A stretch of DNA of 64,000 bases from Primulina eburnea (Eukaryota; Streptophyta; Magnoliopsida; Lamiales; Gesneriaceae): the NCBI RefSeq assembly GCF_022965805.1, contig NC_133104.1, forward strand, positions 21,402,912 to 21,466,911, written 5' to 3'. Below, one piece after another: positions 47,622 through 58,504 of the stretch; the stretch's first letter is position 1, and the number at the start of each line of letters is the position of its first letter. The notes under the pieces were generated by a model, which was given only the letters and a program-made list of their open reading frames with translations, made no database searches and had not been told where the DNA came from. The translations under genes and the position numbers were made by a program.

Positions 47622-47966
47622 GGAACGAAGTTCAGTTGAAAACACAGATCTAGAATTCACAACATGTACTATTCTTTATGATTCTATTGCATATGTATTG
47701 ATATATACTAATGCATTTGTTAAGAATATCTTTGACTGAGTGCACGGAGATATGTTGTATCTGTTGGGTTTGTATGTACTGTAGTATTGATGTCCTTGCT
47801 TGTTGAGGAAATGTTGATATCAGAGATTTCTGTATATATTGTATACTGCAGTAAGATGAGTATGAAATAGAAATAGATTATGATGTACTTGTGTTTTCTG
47901 ATTTGACTGCATTATTGATATATATATGCTGGACAAGTACAGACATATTGTAGAAATTTTCCAGAA

Positions 47967-48290
47967 ATGGTAAGAGTCAGACCAGAGATGACTGATCCGT
48001 GGAGACACCACTATAAGGATTCTAGATTTAGAATTCTTTTGATATCTGTATTGTATATGACTCGATTAATACAGAAAAGAGCAGATTGCATCCTTACGTA
48101 TTCAGTAGATCCACTGAAATCGAGTTCAGTATTGACAGATTGGTCAGTATTATACAAATTGGCTGATGTTTGCCTAGATAAGATTTCAGAATTGTGTTAT
48201 ATCAGAAAGATAAATTTCAGAATTGAATTGAGATCAGGTATTGTTTGTATAGTAGATTTAGTACAAAATGGTATTGACTATACAGAATGA
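47967..48290 (+). pseudogene. Protease-RT linker remnant of element H
   Basis: 107 residues matching the segment between protease and RT (VRVRPEMTDPWR, SRFRILLISVLYMTRLIQ, VDPLKSSSVL). Where autonomous copies have [12 protein letters not shown], both H and G have DVCLDKIS. The protease region upstream (47640-47966) is out of frame. Confidence 0.75.
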
Positions 48291-50075
48291 TACAACATGA
48301 ATTGAAAGAATATTTGAAAGATCATATTAAATATTCTGGGAATTGTGATGATGGTATACAGAAATTATTCAGATAAGATTTCCGTTTGAAACAGATTGTA
48401 TTCAGAGTAGGGGATATCTGAAATTAGTATACAGATTGATTCTGATACAATAGATATTGTGATCAGTGACTGATCAGATACCCATATCAGAAAGATCAGA
48501 AAGTCAGAAAAGTCAGAATTGTCAAAGATTGATATTATATGAGTTGACAGATTATCTTATTCGATTATTGCTTTATATCTGCTTGTGTATTGTTATTGTT
48601 CTAAATCAGTATTCGTGATATCTTATATTGGTTGGGAGCACCTTTTAATTGCAGATGAGATATAGCAGTTGATCAGAATGACATGAGGATATTTGCCAGA
48701 AATCATTGTGTTATGAGTTCACTGAACTCACTAGATCTGTATAGGTTACGGATATTTTGTATCTGATTTGATATTACTATTGTTTTGAATCCGTATATGA
48801 TACAGATTGTTGTGAACCATTGAGAATATATACAGTTCAATTATATCAGAGTTGTCTTTGAGAGGTACAGCTATTCAGCAATGCGATCAAAATGTTCAGA
48901 ATTTGATTGATAATCAGAAAGGAGCATCGATCAGTGTAACCGATATATGATTTTGTGTTTTGTATGAAATTGACTAGCTTGTGATGTCAGAATGTTACAG
49001 AATTGTATAACAGAATTGATATTGATAGTCAGAGCCGAATACCAGGTAGGTATTTCTTTCTTAATTTATGTTATTAACTAAGTGTTTATACAGCATGGTT
49101 CGAATCTGAATTCACAGCGTCAGAACCGAACAGTTATGGATTCAGTTTTCATTCAGATAATTGAGAATGTATGATATTCGAACAGACAATCGTGATATAA
49201 ACCGATCAAATCAGTTATAACAGAATTGTGTTGGCAGAAATTGTACTGATATGTTTAAATCGCTAACAGAAAAGACAGAAAGATAGAAATCAGAAGATTT
49301 ATTACAGGATTGTATAGTTCTAAATAGAAATGGGAGTACATTTCTATAGCCTTGGTAATGAACTTACCGTTATTTGTACAGATTGTGTAATATGATATGA
49401 TTAAGATTGACAGATTGTTCAATCTATATATAATAGTTTGTACCAGATAACATCCAAACATGACTAAATGACACAGGTCGGTGTCAGAAAAGTGGTCAGA
49501 AAGATCAGAATGCCATAGTAGATTATGTCAGATTGTGATTTTGCTTGAGTTTGTACTCGTGACAGAATATATCATGAACTCTTTCTTAGATTGTTTCACA
49601 GATTGACAGACAGTCAGAAGGGGTTATCTAGATATTGGAAGACTTTGGGTACAGCTGTAGTGCTGATGTTAGCACTATACAGCTTTAGTGCTGAAGGTTA
49701 GTACTCGTTCTTATGAATTATTGTCACTGTATGAATTACTATATGACAATAGCTGTTAAGATAGTTCAGAATGGACAGACTTATGAAACCAACGTCGGAT
49801 GATGACGATTGGTATTTGAAGCTGAAGATGGTAAATGTCCTTGATTAGGATAAACAGATTGGGTAACACTACTGGCATTGGGTTGTTATGAGCTGTAGAT
49901 TGGTTTATACGGACGTGTATAGCCAGTAATGCGAGATTGATTCTGTCAGAAGGATTGAAGAAGTATTATGATATTATACTTAGTAAATTCGTATTCCAGT
50001 TGGGGATCAGGGATTTGAGTTTTGATTTAAACTCTAGTATACATTTCTTCTCGTATATCTAAATTGATTTCTTGT
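48291..50075 (+). other. H interior: unreadable pol remnant
   Basis: About 1.8 kb that by position should be RT, RNase H and integrase, but no frame over 70 codons carries any motif. Short matches to the reversed G interior (40435-41845) show that the decayed sequence is shared. Confidence 0.5.
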
Positions 50076-50113
50076 GAGTTCGAGGACGAACTCAGATCTA
50101 AGAGGGGGAGAAA
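50076..50113 (+). promoter_or_regulatory. Pre-PPT hairpin and PPT of element H
   Basis: GAGTTCG (50076-50082), loop AGGA, CGAACTC (50087-50093). The tract AGAGGGGGAGAAA (50101-50113) abuts the LTR. Both are intact although pol is dead. Confidence 0.8.
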
Positions 50114-52400
50114 TGTAAGGCCCAAGAATTACAGAATCGATAACCAAGATTATTAATAGTTATTAACGTGAGACACGGAAGATATGAAAACGCATGGCAT
50201 GCAATGAGGGAAGAAAAGACATGAGAAAATAGGGTTTGCAAGACCGCACCCGCGCCCAGAACAGGAGTGCACCCGCGGTCATGCAATGGTGGATTTTTGC
50301 AAGAAAGGCCGAAGCCACACCGCACCCGCGGTGCAACCAAAACCGCACCAGCGGTGCATGGACAGTAAGTTGGCAAGAAATTCCGTAGCATCGCCGCACC
50401 CGCGGTGCAAGAGGGACCGCACTCGCGGTAGTGACACCGCACCCGCGGTCTTGTAAGTAGCGCACCCGCGGTCGTCAAAAGTCAGAAAATGAAGATAATG
50501 TCGAAGCATGAGCGCACCCGCGCTCCTGGAAGCACCGCACCCGCGGTCTCACGTGTTGCAAAAAAGGATGTGCCACGTTTCTTTCCATGCATGTAATATA
50601 TATATAGAAGGATTACACGTCTCCTTCTTCAGAAATCCAGAAAAAGGGTCGAAGGTTGATAGGAAAGATCCTTACGCCTTTTAGAATTGGATTTACGAAG
50701 AATCCGTGTATCAGAATTCGAATCTGAACGCAGTATCGTGTTCCTCTCGATTAGAGCTACTCAAGGACGTAAGTTTTACTACGTGTTGAGATGTTTTAGA
50801 AATATCATATTGTCAGAACTGAATATGATTCAGATATGGTGTTTCTGCTACAGTAGGTATTGTATAATCGAAGTCAGATTTAAGAACAGACTGTTTATAC
50901 AATTGTTATGAATTTTAGAAGATATTATCTAAGATTAAACACTGGAAGTGTATTATTCTTAATTCAAGAATAGAGAGATGATCATGCTTATGTGTTCTAG
51001 ATAGATTATTCAGTATGTTTATGAAGTCAGATCGAAGAAATTATACAGTATGTTTATATTATGAATTTCAACAGATCCTGAGTTGAATTCAATAGATATG
51101 GACATACTAGAATTAGAAGAAGGATGATATGGTATTGATTATGCCTTTAGATATGATATCTGTGATGTTGAGATTGACAGGGTTACAAGATTGTATTATT
51201 ATACTGTTGAAACATCAGTTGATTCAGATTGATCAGATTCAGTTATGATTTCGATTATATCATGATATCATTGATATGAATCAGATTGTATATTGTTCAG
51301 ATATTGATCAGATTATATACTGAGTTGAGTATTGATCAGAACAGCTTGTGAATTGAGTTATACATTGATTCAGTCTATTTGATATTGTCATTTCAGATTT
51401 GATATGGACAGATTCGAGACTTCGTCTTCGTCAGACCAGGAAGACAAAGGTATAATTCATGTGATATTTGGGAAGAAACAACTCAATTGAGATCACTACT
51501 TGAGTTGCCCAATAAATCACATACTATATTCTTGTTTATGTTTTATATGATTATGCTCTGTTTACTGATTGTATTCATGCATTTAAGATAGGACAGTTTG
51601 GAGATCAGCCAGACTGCTAGACGTTCGGTGATATCACAGCTTAGGAGAAGATCACATCTCCTATTGTAGATGTGGATACAGATCAGACCGAAATCTAGGA
51701 ATAAGACGTACAGTCACCCCGAGTGGTAGGGTAGGTGATAGATCGTCTTATTCACACCGGGATCCCTAGAGTTATAGATCGAGTCAAGTCTAGACATGAT
51801 TTGATTAGGACTTCATGCTTATATGGATGTGGCTCCTAGATCATGGGACCCATCGTTATTGCTTCCAGTTGTGCTAGCATGTTTTTGTGATTTAGATCGT
51901 TTATATGCATGTTTATCTGATTTGAGTTACATGCTTATTTGATTTATTTCATAGATTATGAAATATATTGGTTTATACAGGATCGCATGTTTTATGAATT
52001 AGTTTGTTTATATACATGCTTACCATGTTTTATACTGGGATTTATTCTCACCGGAGTTATCCGGCTGGTGTCTTGTTTGTATGTGTGCATGACATCGGGT
52101 GAGGCAGGATCGGGGTCAAGAAGATGATGAGAGAAGACGAGTTTAGCGTGGTGATTCCGGACTTACAGTAGATTGGATTGTACTACTAGAACTTTAGTAG
52201 TGAACCTTAGATTAGAATGTTGTACATTATTGTAATTTTAATACTGAATTGTATTTTTATATACAGACATGTATAGTATTTGTATTCCATTACCTTCCGC
52301 AGTTATAATTTAAAAAGAAAAATGTTAGACCCAGTTTATCAGAACAGATAATTAAATCCCAACGATGATTAAGAACTTGATTAGCGTCCGGGTCCCCACA
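50114..52400 (+). repeat. Element H 3' LTR
   Basis: Same layout as the 5' copy, with GGGATCCC intact (51759-51766). Followed by CAATC (52401-52405). Confidence 0.92.
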
Positions 52401-52405
52401 CAATC

Positions 52406-53406
52406 TGTTCTGATCAATACTCAACTCGGTATACAATCTGATCCAAGTCAAAAATATAACTATGAATCTCAATCAATATCATGTCTGATCAATCTAAATC
52501 AATACTGAATATGATCAACCTAAATCAACTGATGTTTCGACGGCATAACAATAAAATCTGAATAACCCCGTCAAACTGAACATCAAAGTTATAATTCTAA
52601 AACATATAATCAATACTGATATAACTCATAATCTCAACGATAACATAAATCTGATATCGAATCTCAGTAAATATCTTTGAAAAATCATAACAATTACAGA
52701 AACAGTCTGTTCTTTAATCTGACTTCAATTCTACAATGTCTACGGTAGCAGAAACGCCATATCTGGATCACATGCAATTCTAGCAACATTATATTCTCAA
52801 AACATCTCAAAATGTAACACAACTTACGTCCTTGTGTAGCTCGTGTCACGAGGAACTCAAAACTGAAGTCGGATTTGAATTCTGACGGAGGGATTTCTCA
52901 CAACCGCAACTCGAAAAGGCGGAAGGAAATTCTCTCAAAGCCTCGCCCCTTTCCACTGAATTTCTGATGATTTATCGTGTCAATCATCCATATATATACT
53001 GCATGCAAATTCTGAAACGTGGCATAGTTTTTCATGCAACACGCATGACCGCGGGTGCGGTCGTGTCATGCACCGGGTGCGCTCATGCTTCGGCATGCTT
53101 ATCATTTTCTAAAATGCACGACCGCGGGTGCGCTCTGTTCTGTACCGCGGGTGCGGGGTCGGCACCGCGGGTGCGCTCTGGCTAGCACCGTGGGTGCGGT
53201 GATGCTTCGGCCTCACCTTTCAAAATTCCATTTTTAATGACCGCGGGTGCACTCCTGTTCTGGGCGCGGGTGCGGTCTTGCCAACCCTATTTTCTCATGT
53301 CTTTTCTTCCCTCATTGCATGTCATGCATTCTCATATCTTACGAGTGTCTCGTTAATGAAGATTGATAATCTTGGTTTATCAATTCGATAATTCTTGGGC
53401 CTTACA
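52406..53406 (-). repeat. G 5' LTR, second piece (5' part of the LTR)
   Basis: Continues the LTR interrupted by H, including the array (53046-53278), and ends plus-strand GGGCCTTACA at 53406. ATATC (53407-53411) is the right duplicate of G. Confidence 0.9.
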
Positions 53407-53411
53407 ATATC

Positions 53412-53917
53412 CCTCAGAGTTGTTGATTTATATCGATGGGATATAGGTACAGAGACAGAGATACTATATAGATATCAATCCAATATAGAGAAAATAGAAA
53501 TACCATCTTATTGTTATTCTATGCTTTATTATCCACATTTCAGAGTTGATGGTATTTACGTTTTTAAAGCTATGATTTTCAGAGTATGCTATGTCTATTG
53601 CTATGTAAGAGTTCCACTTGCTGAGTTTTATACTCATTTCAGTTTATTCATGTGATGCAGATCAGAGCGACGGACCAGGACGTTGATTGTGGGCTGGAGT
53701 CATATGCATATAGAGAAGGAAGGAAGGAGTTATTTTGATGGCATTTTGGGCATGATCATAGGAATGATATTTTATATTTTTGTTATATCATTTGAATGAT
53801 CATATATTTATTTTGGATATAAATATTTTATGGAAATGTATTTTGAATTCTTCCTCTCTTCAAGTAAAAATTTTAAATTCCGCTAATATTTTATTTATTA
53901 CGGGTCGAGGTGTCACA
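53412..53917 (+). repeat. F 5' LTR, right piece
   Basis: Starts CCTCAGAG, matching the 3' LTR from about 59589, and ends GAGGTGTCACA. The frame at 53395-53655 is LTR sequence with no domain. Confidence 0.85.
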
Positions 53918-53922
53918 TTTAG

Positions 53923-53934
53923 TGGTATCAGAGC
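53923..53934 (+). other. Primer binding site of element F
   Basis: TGGTATCAGAGC, 5 bp after the LTR end. Confidence 0.88.
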
Positions 53935-54049
53935 TCCGTTCTTCGGATCAATGCATATGACTTCGTCTACTTTCAACAGTCTGGGGTATGTCTTCTTCTA
54001 CATCTATTCATTGTTATTTATTGATTTGTATTTTGTGAGCACATTGTAG

Positions 54050-57000
54050 AGTAAGCCTCCTAAGAGGAAAGCCGTAGAGGGTGAGGATAGTTCTTCCTCT
54101 AGAGTTGTCGATGAGTTCGGCAATTTGTTAAAAGAGCAAGCCAAGGTCCATAGTGAGCAGATCCAGCAGTTGCTCCGTATGCAAGGTGCAGGTCAAGGCA
54201 GAGGTCAAGTGAGAGGCCTAGTAGCTCAAGCAGTTGGTACCGATGGCATCTTTACTGCTTTCAAGAGGATGGATCCACCGGAATTTGCAGGAAGCACTGA
54301 TCCGTTAGTGGCCGTAGAGTGGATCAAGGCACTCGAGGCTATCTTTGATCATCTCAACTACGAGGACAAGGACAGAATCAGTTGTACAGTGTTCATGTTA
54401 GTCAACGCTGCACGTATTTGGTGGAATGCGACCAAGGTTATTGTTGATCTACCGGCATTGAAGTGGCAAGAGTTCACTGAGCTTTTCTACGACAAGTATT
54501 TCCCTGATGCACTTCGAGCCCGTAAGGTGACTGAGTTCTTGGAGCTTCGACATGGAGGTATGAATGTTGACGAGCATATTCTGAAATTCGAGGAGGGCTG
54601 TCTGTTTGCCCCGTATATTGCTTCCAACGACAAAGACAAAGGTGCTCATTTCATTCGAGGCCTTAGAGCAGAGATCCGTAGGGATATCAACATGTCGAAG
54701 GTTGTGACATTCAAGGAGATTGTGTCTAAGGCGTTGTTGGCTGAGCAAGGCGAGAAATACATTGCCAGGGAGAGACAGGCTAGACAGAAGGCCATTGCTC
54801 AGAGGGGTCAGGGTTCGATTCAGCGAGGCAAGGATCGTTTCAAGGGGAAAGGCAAGATAGAGCCGAGTCCTAAACCACCGGCAGTTCCTTTTCATCCCGA
54901 GAAGCCTTTGTGTCCCAAGTGCAGCAGGCATCATCGGGGAGAGTGCAGATTCGGCACTCATACTTGTTACCGTTGTGGCACTGCAGGCCATATTGCCAAA
55001 GAATGTCCAAGAGGAGCAAGTAAGGAGAAGGTTCAAGGTCGCATCTTTACCATGACGAAGGAAGGTATAAACCATGATACTTCTGTGATCTCTAGCACTA
55101 TTTTAATTTCAGGCAGAGTAGCTACGACATTGATTGATACAGGTGCTACTCATTCTTTTATGTCTGAATTGTTTTTGAGATCTTTGGGTATAGTTCCTTC
55201 TGTTCTTCCCCTCCAGTTCAATGTTGTTTTGCCTTCGGGAGATGTGTTGTGCCCGACATCTATTGTGTATGCGTGCTCTGTTCAAATTGATGAGCGAGTG
55301 GTTTATGCCGACTTGATTGTTATCCCAATGGTTGCATTTGATATTATTCTTGGCATGGATTGGCTTTCGACCTATCGTGCAGTGATTGATTGCGTTGCTA
55401 AGACGGTGTCATTTGCAGATGATGGCAATAGGGAAGGTTTGCTCGCCATTGCAGGTACTTCGCTGGTCCTTCCTTTTATTTCGTGTCTTGAGGCTAAGAA
55501 GTTGTTGTTTAGAGGATTTGATGGGTTCTTGGCTTCTATTGTGGATGTGGATAAAATTGTGAAATTGAATATTGATGATATTGATGTTGTGAGAGAGTTC
55601 TCTGATGTTTTTGAGGATGATGTTCCGGGTTTGCCGCCGGACAGAGATGTGGAGTTTGTGATTGATCTAGTTCCAGGTACAGTCCCTATTTCCAAGGCTC
55701 CGTATAGAATGGCCCCTACAGAGATGAAGGAGTTGAAGACGCAGTTGTAGGATCTTTTGGATAAAGGTTTTATTCGGCCGAGTTCTTCGCCTTGGGGAGC
55801 TCCGGTTCTTTTCGTCAAGAAGAAAGACGGGTCGTTGAGTCTTTGCATTGATTACAGAGAGCTCAACAAAGTGACTATAAAGAATAAGTATCCGTTGCCA
55901 CGGATAGATGATTTGTTCGATCAGCTGCAGGGGGCTACCGTGTTTTCAAAGATTGATCTGCGATCTGGCTATTATCAGTTGAAGGTTAGGGAGTCTGATA
56001 TCCCTAAGACAGCGTTCCGGACCAGGTATGGTCATTATGAATTCCTTGTGATGTCTTTTGGCCTGACTAATGCTCCTTCGGTCTTCATGGATCTGATAAA
56101 CCGTGTGTTCAAACCGTTTTTGGATAGCTTCGTCATTGTTTTCATCGACGACATCTTGATCTATTCCAAGACCAGAGAGCTTCATGCAGAGCATCTCAGA
56201 GTTGTTCTTCAGTTGCTGAGAGAGAAGTGGTTGTATGCTAAGTTGAAGAAGTGTGAGTTCTGGTTGGAGCAGATTTCTTTTCTAGGCCATGTTGTTTCGA
56301 AGGATGGTATAGCTGTTGATCCAGCCAAGATCGAGGCGATTCAGAAATGGCCTATCCCTACCACTGTATCAGAGGTACGCAGTTTCCTTGGTTTGGCGGG
56401 TTATTATCGTCGTTTCATTTCAGATTTTTCCAAGATTGCCTTGCCGTTAACCAATCTGACGAGGAAGACTGTGAAGTTCGAGTGGTCCAATGATTGCCAG
56501 AGTGGATTTCAAGAGTTGAAAGGTAAATTGACGACAGCTCCTGTTCTTGCATTGCCCAGTGATTCCGAGGACTTTGTTGTTTATACCGATGCATCGAAGA
56601 AGGGTCTTGGTCTAGTGCTGATGCAGCGTGGAAAGGTCATAGCCTATGCTTCTCGCCAGTTGAAGGAATATGAGAAGAATTATCCTACGCACGATTTGGA
56701 GCTGGCAGCTGTTGTTTTCGCCCTGAAGATTTGGAGACATTATTTGTATGGCGAAAAGTGTGAAATTTTCACGGACCACAAGAGCTTGAAGTATTTATTT
56801 TCTCAGAAAGAACTCAATATGCGACAGAGACGGTGGTTAGAGCTTGTCAAAGATTACGATGTGACGATCAGTTACCACTCAGGGAAAGCGAATGTTGTAG
56901 CGGATGCTTTGAGCCGAAAGTCGAGTTCTTCCTTGAGTTCGATGATTCAGCCGCCGTTGTTGTTAGACTTGCAGCGAGAGGAGATAGCTTTGGTGGTTCC

Positions 57001-58464
57001 GGGGACCATTGCCCGCTTTTCAGCGTTTGTCATTCGGGCTACTTTGACAGACAGGATCCGTAGAGAGCAGGCCCTTGATGTTCAGTTGACAGAGACGAGA
57101 GCTAGAGCAGAGGAGAGAGGTAATTCAGAGTTTGGAGTGAATGGAGATGGTTTGACGACTTTCAGAGGTCGTAATTGTGTTCCTATTGGTGATGATATTC
57201 GGCGAGACATTTTGACTGAGGCTCATACCGCGCCATATTCGATACATCCAGGCAGCACCAAGATGTATCAGGATCTTCATCGACTTTATTGGTGGCCAGG
57301 TATGAAGAAAGATATTGCCATGTTTATTTCTCAGTGCCTAACTTGTCAGCAGGTGAAGATCGAGCACCAGAGACCTGCTGGGACATTGTTGTCATTGCCG
57401 ATTCCTCAATGGAAATGGGAGCATATTACGATGGACTTCGTGACTGGTCTTCCCAGGACGCAGAAAGGTTTTAATTCCATTTGGGTTATTGTTGATCGGT
57501 TGACCAAGTCAGCGCATTTTCTCCCAGTCAAGACGAAGTATTCCATGAATCAGTATGCCGAAGAGTACGTAGCAGAGATCGTTAGACTTCATGGTGTTCC
57601 GATGTCGATCGTGACCCCAGATTTACTTCAGAGTTTTGGAAGAGTTTGCACAGAGTTATGGGTTCACGGTTAGCATTCAGTACAGCTTATCATCCCCAGA
57701 GTGACGGTCAATCAGAGAGAGTTATTCATATTCTAGAGGATATGCTCAGAGCTTGTACTATCGATTATCCTGGCTGCTAGGATTCCAAATTGCCTCTTGT
57801 TGAGTTCACATATAATAACAGTTACCAAGTGACGATTGGCATGGCATCGTATGAAGCACTTTATGGCAGGAAGTGTAGATCTCCCTTGTATTGGGATGAG
57901 ATTGGTGAGAGGAAGATATTGGGTCCTGAGTTGGTCCAACAGACAGCTGATGTTGTTGCTGTTATTCGAGAGAGGATGAAGGCAGCTCAGTCGAGACAGA
58001 AGAGCTATGCAGATGTGCGTTGCAGACCGTTGCAGTTTGAAGTTGGCGACCATGTGTTCTTGAAGATAGCACCTCTCAAGGGTGTGATGCGGTTTGGCAA
58101 GAAGGGCAAGTTGAGTCCGAGATTTATTGGTCCATTTGAGATTTTGGATAGAGTTGGTGATCGAGCTTACAGGTTAGCCTTGCCGCCAGTTCTTGACAGA
58201 GTTCACAATGTTTTTCATGTTTCAATGCTCAGGAAGTAAATTGCAAATCCTTCCCATATTCTTCGCCACGAACCATTGGATTTGTCGCCGAACTTGACGT
58301 ACCAAGAGATTCCGGTCCAGATTCTGGATCGCAAAGTTAGAGTGTTGAGAAACAAAGAGATTGGCATCGTTAAAGTCCTTTGGAGGAATCATTTGATTGA
58401 AGAGGCCACGTGGGAACCAGAGGATGAGATAAGAGAGAAGTATCTTGAGTTGTTCGTGCAGTGA
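54050..58464 (+). pseudogene. Gag-Pol of element F, multiply broken
   Basis: Reading starts near 54050 (SKPPKRKAVEGED) without an ATG. Gag core includes FKRMDPPEFAGSTDPLVAVEWI. It has a histidine/cysteine-rich knuckle pair (CPKCSRHHRGEC, CYRCGTAGHIAKEC), protease (DTGATHSF), RT ([10 protein letters not shown]), RNase H ([17 protein letters not shown]), integrase and a chromodomain-like tail (VLWRNHLIEEATWE). Lesions: TAG 55748-55750 before DLLDKGF, a frameshift near 57617 in the integrase core, TAG 57778-57780, TAA 58237-58239. It is a Tekay-like lineage, divergent from A, C and D. Confidence 0.9.
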
Positions 58465-58468
58465 CGTC

Positions 58469-58504
58469 AATTTCGAGGACGAAATTCCCTTAAGGAGGGG
58501 AGAT
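58469..58504 (+). promoter_or_regulatory. Pre-PPT hairpin and PPT of element F
   Basis: AATTTCG (58469-58475), loop AGGA, CGAAATT (58480-58486). The tract AAGGAGGGGAGA (58492-58503) ends next to the LTR start. Confidence 0.8.

Larger units (their letters stand above)
44109..52400 (+). mobile_element. Element H: non-autonomous relative of G
   Basis: LTRs 44109-46391 (2283 bp) and 50114-52400 (2287 bp), target duplication CAATC (44104-44108 and 52401-52405). The interior of 3722 bp is about 1.2 kb shorter than D's and has only gag scraps. The LTRs differ by a few percent by eye. It is inserted in the opposite orientation into the LTR of its own relative G. Confidence 0.92.
36314..53406 (-). 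mobile_element. Element G: non-autonomous Ty3/gypsy, hosting solo LTR I and element H
   Basis: Minus strand. 3' LTR 36314-38427, degenerate interior 38428-42998, 5' LTR 42999-44108 plus 52406-53406. The target duplication is ATATC (36309-36313 and 53407-53411). LTR lengths agree (2114 against 2111 bp once H and one CAATC are removed). The interior keeps only scraps of gag and of the protease-RT linker. Confidence 0.92.

Noticed and set aside
35431..53406. F and G as members of one family because they share the array unit
   Set aside because: LTR ends, lengths, remaining LTR text and Gag type all differ.
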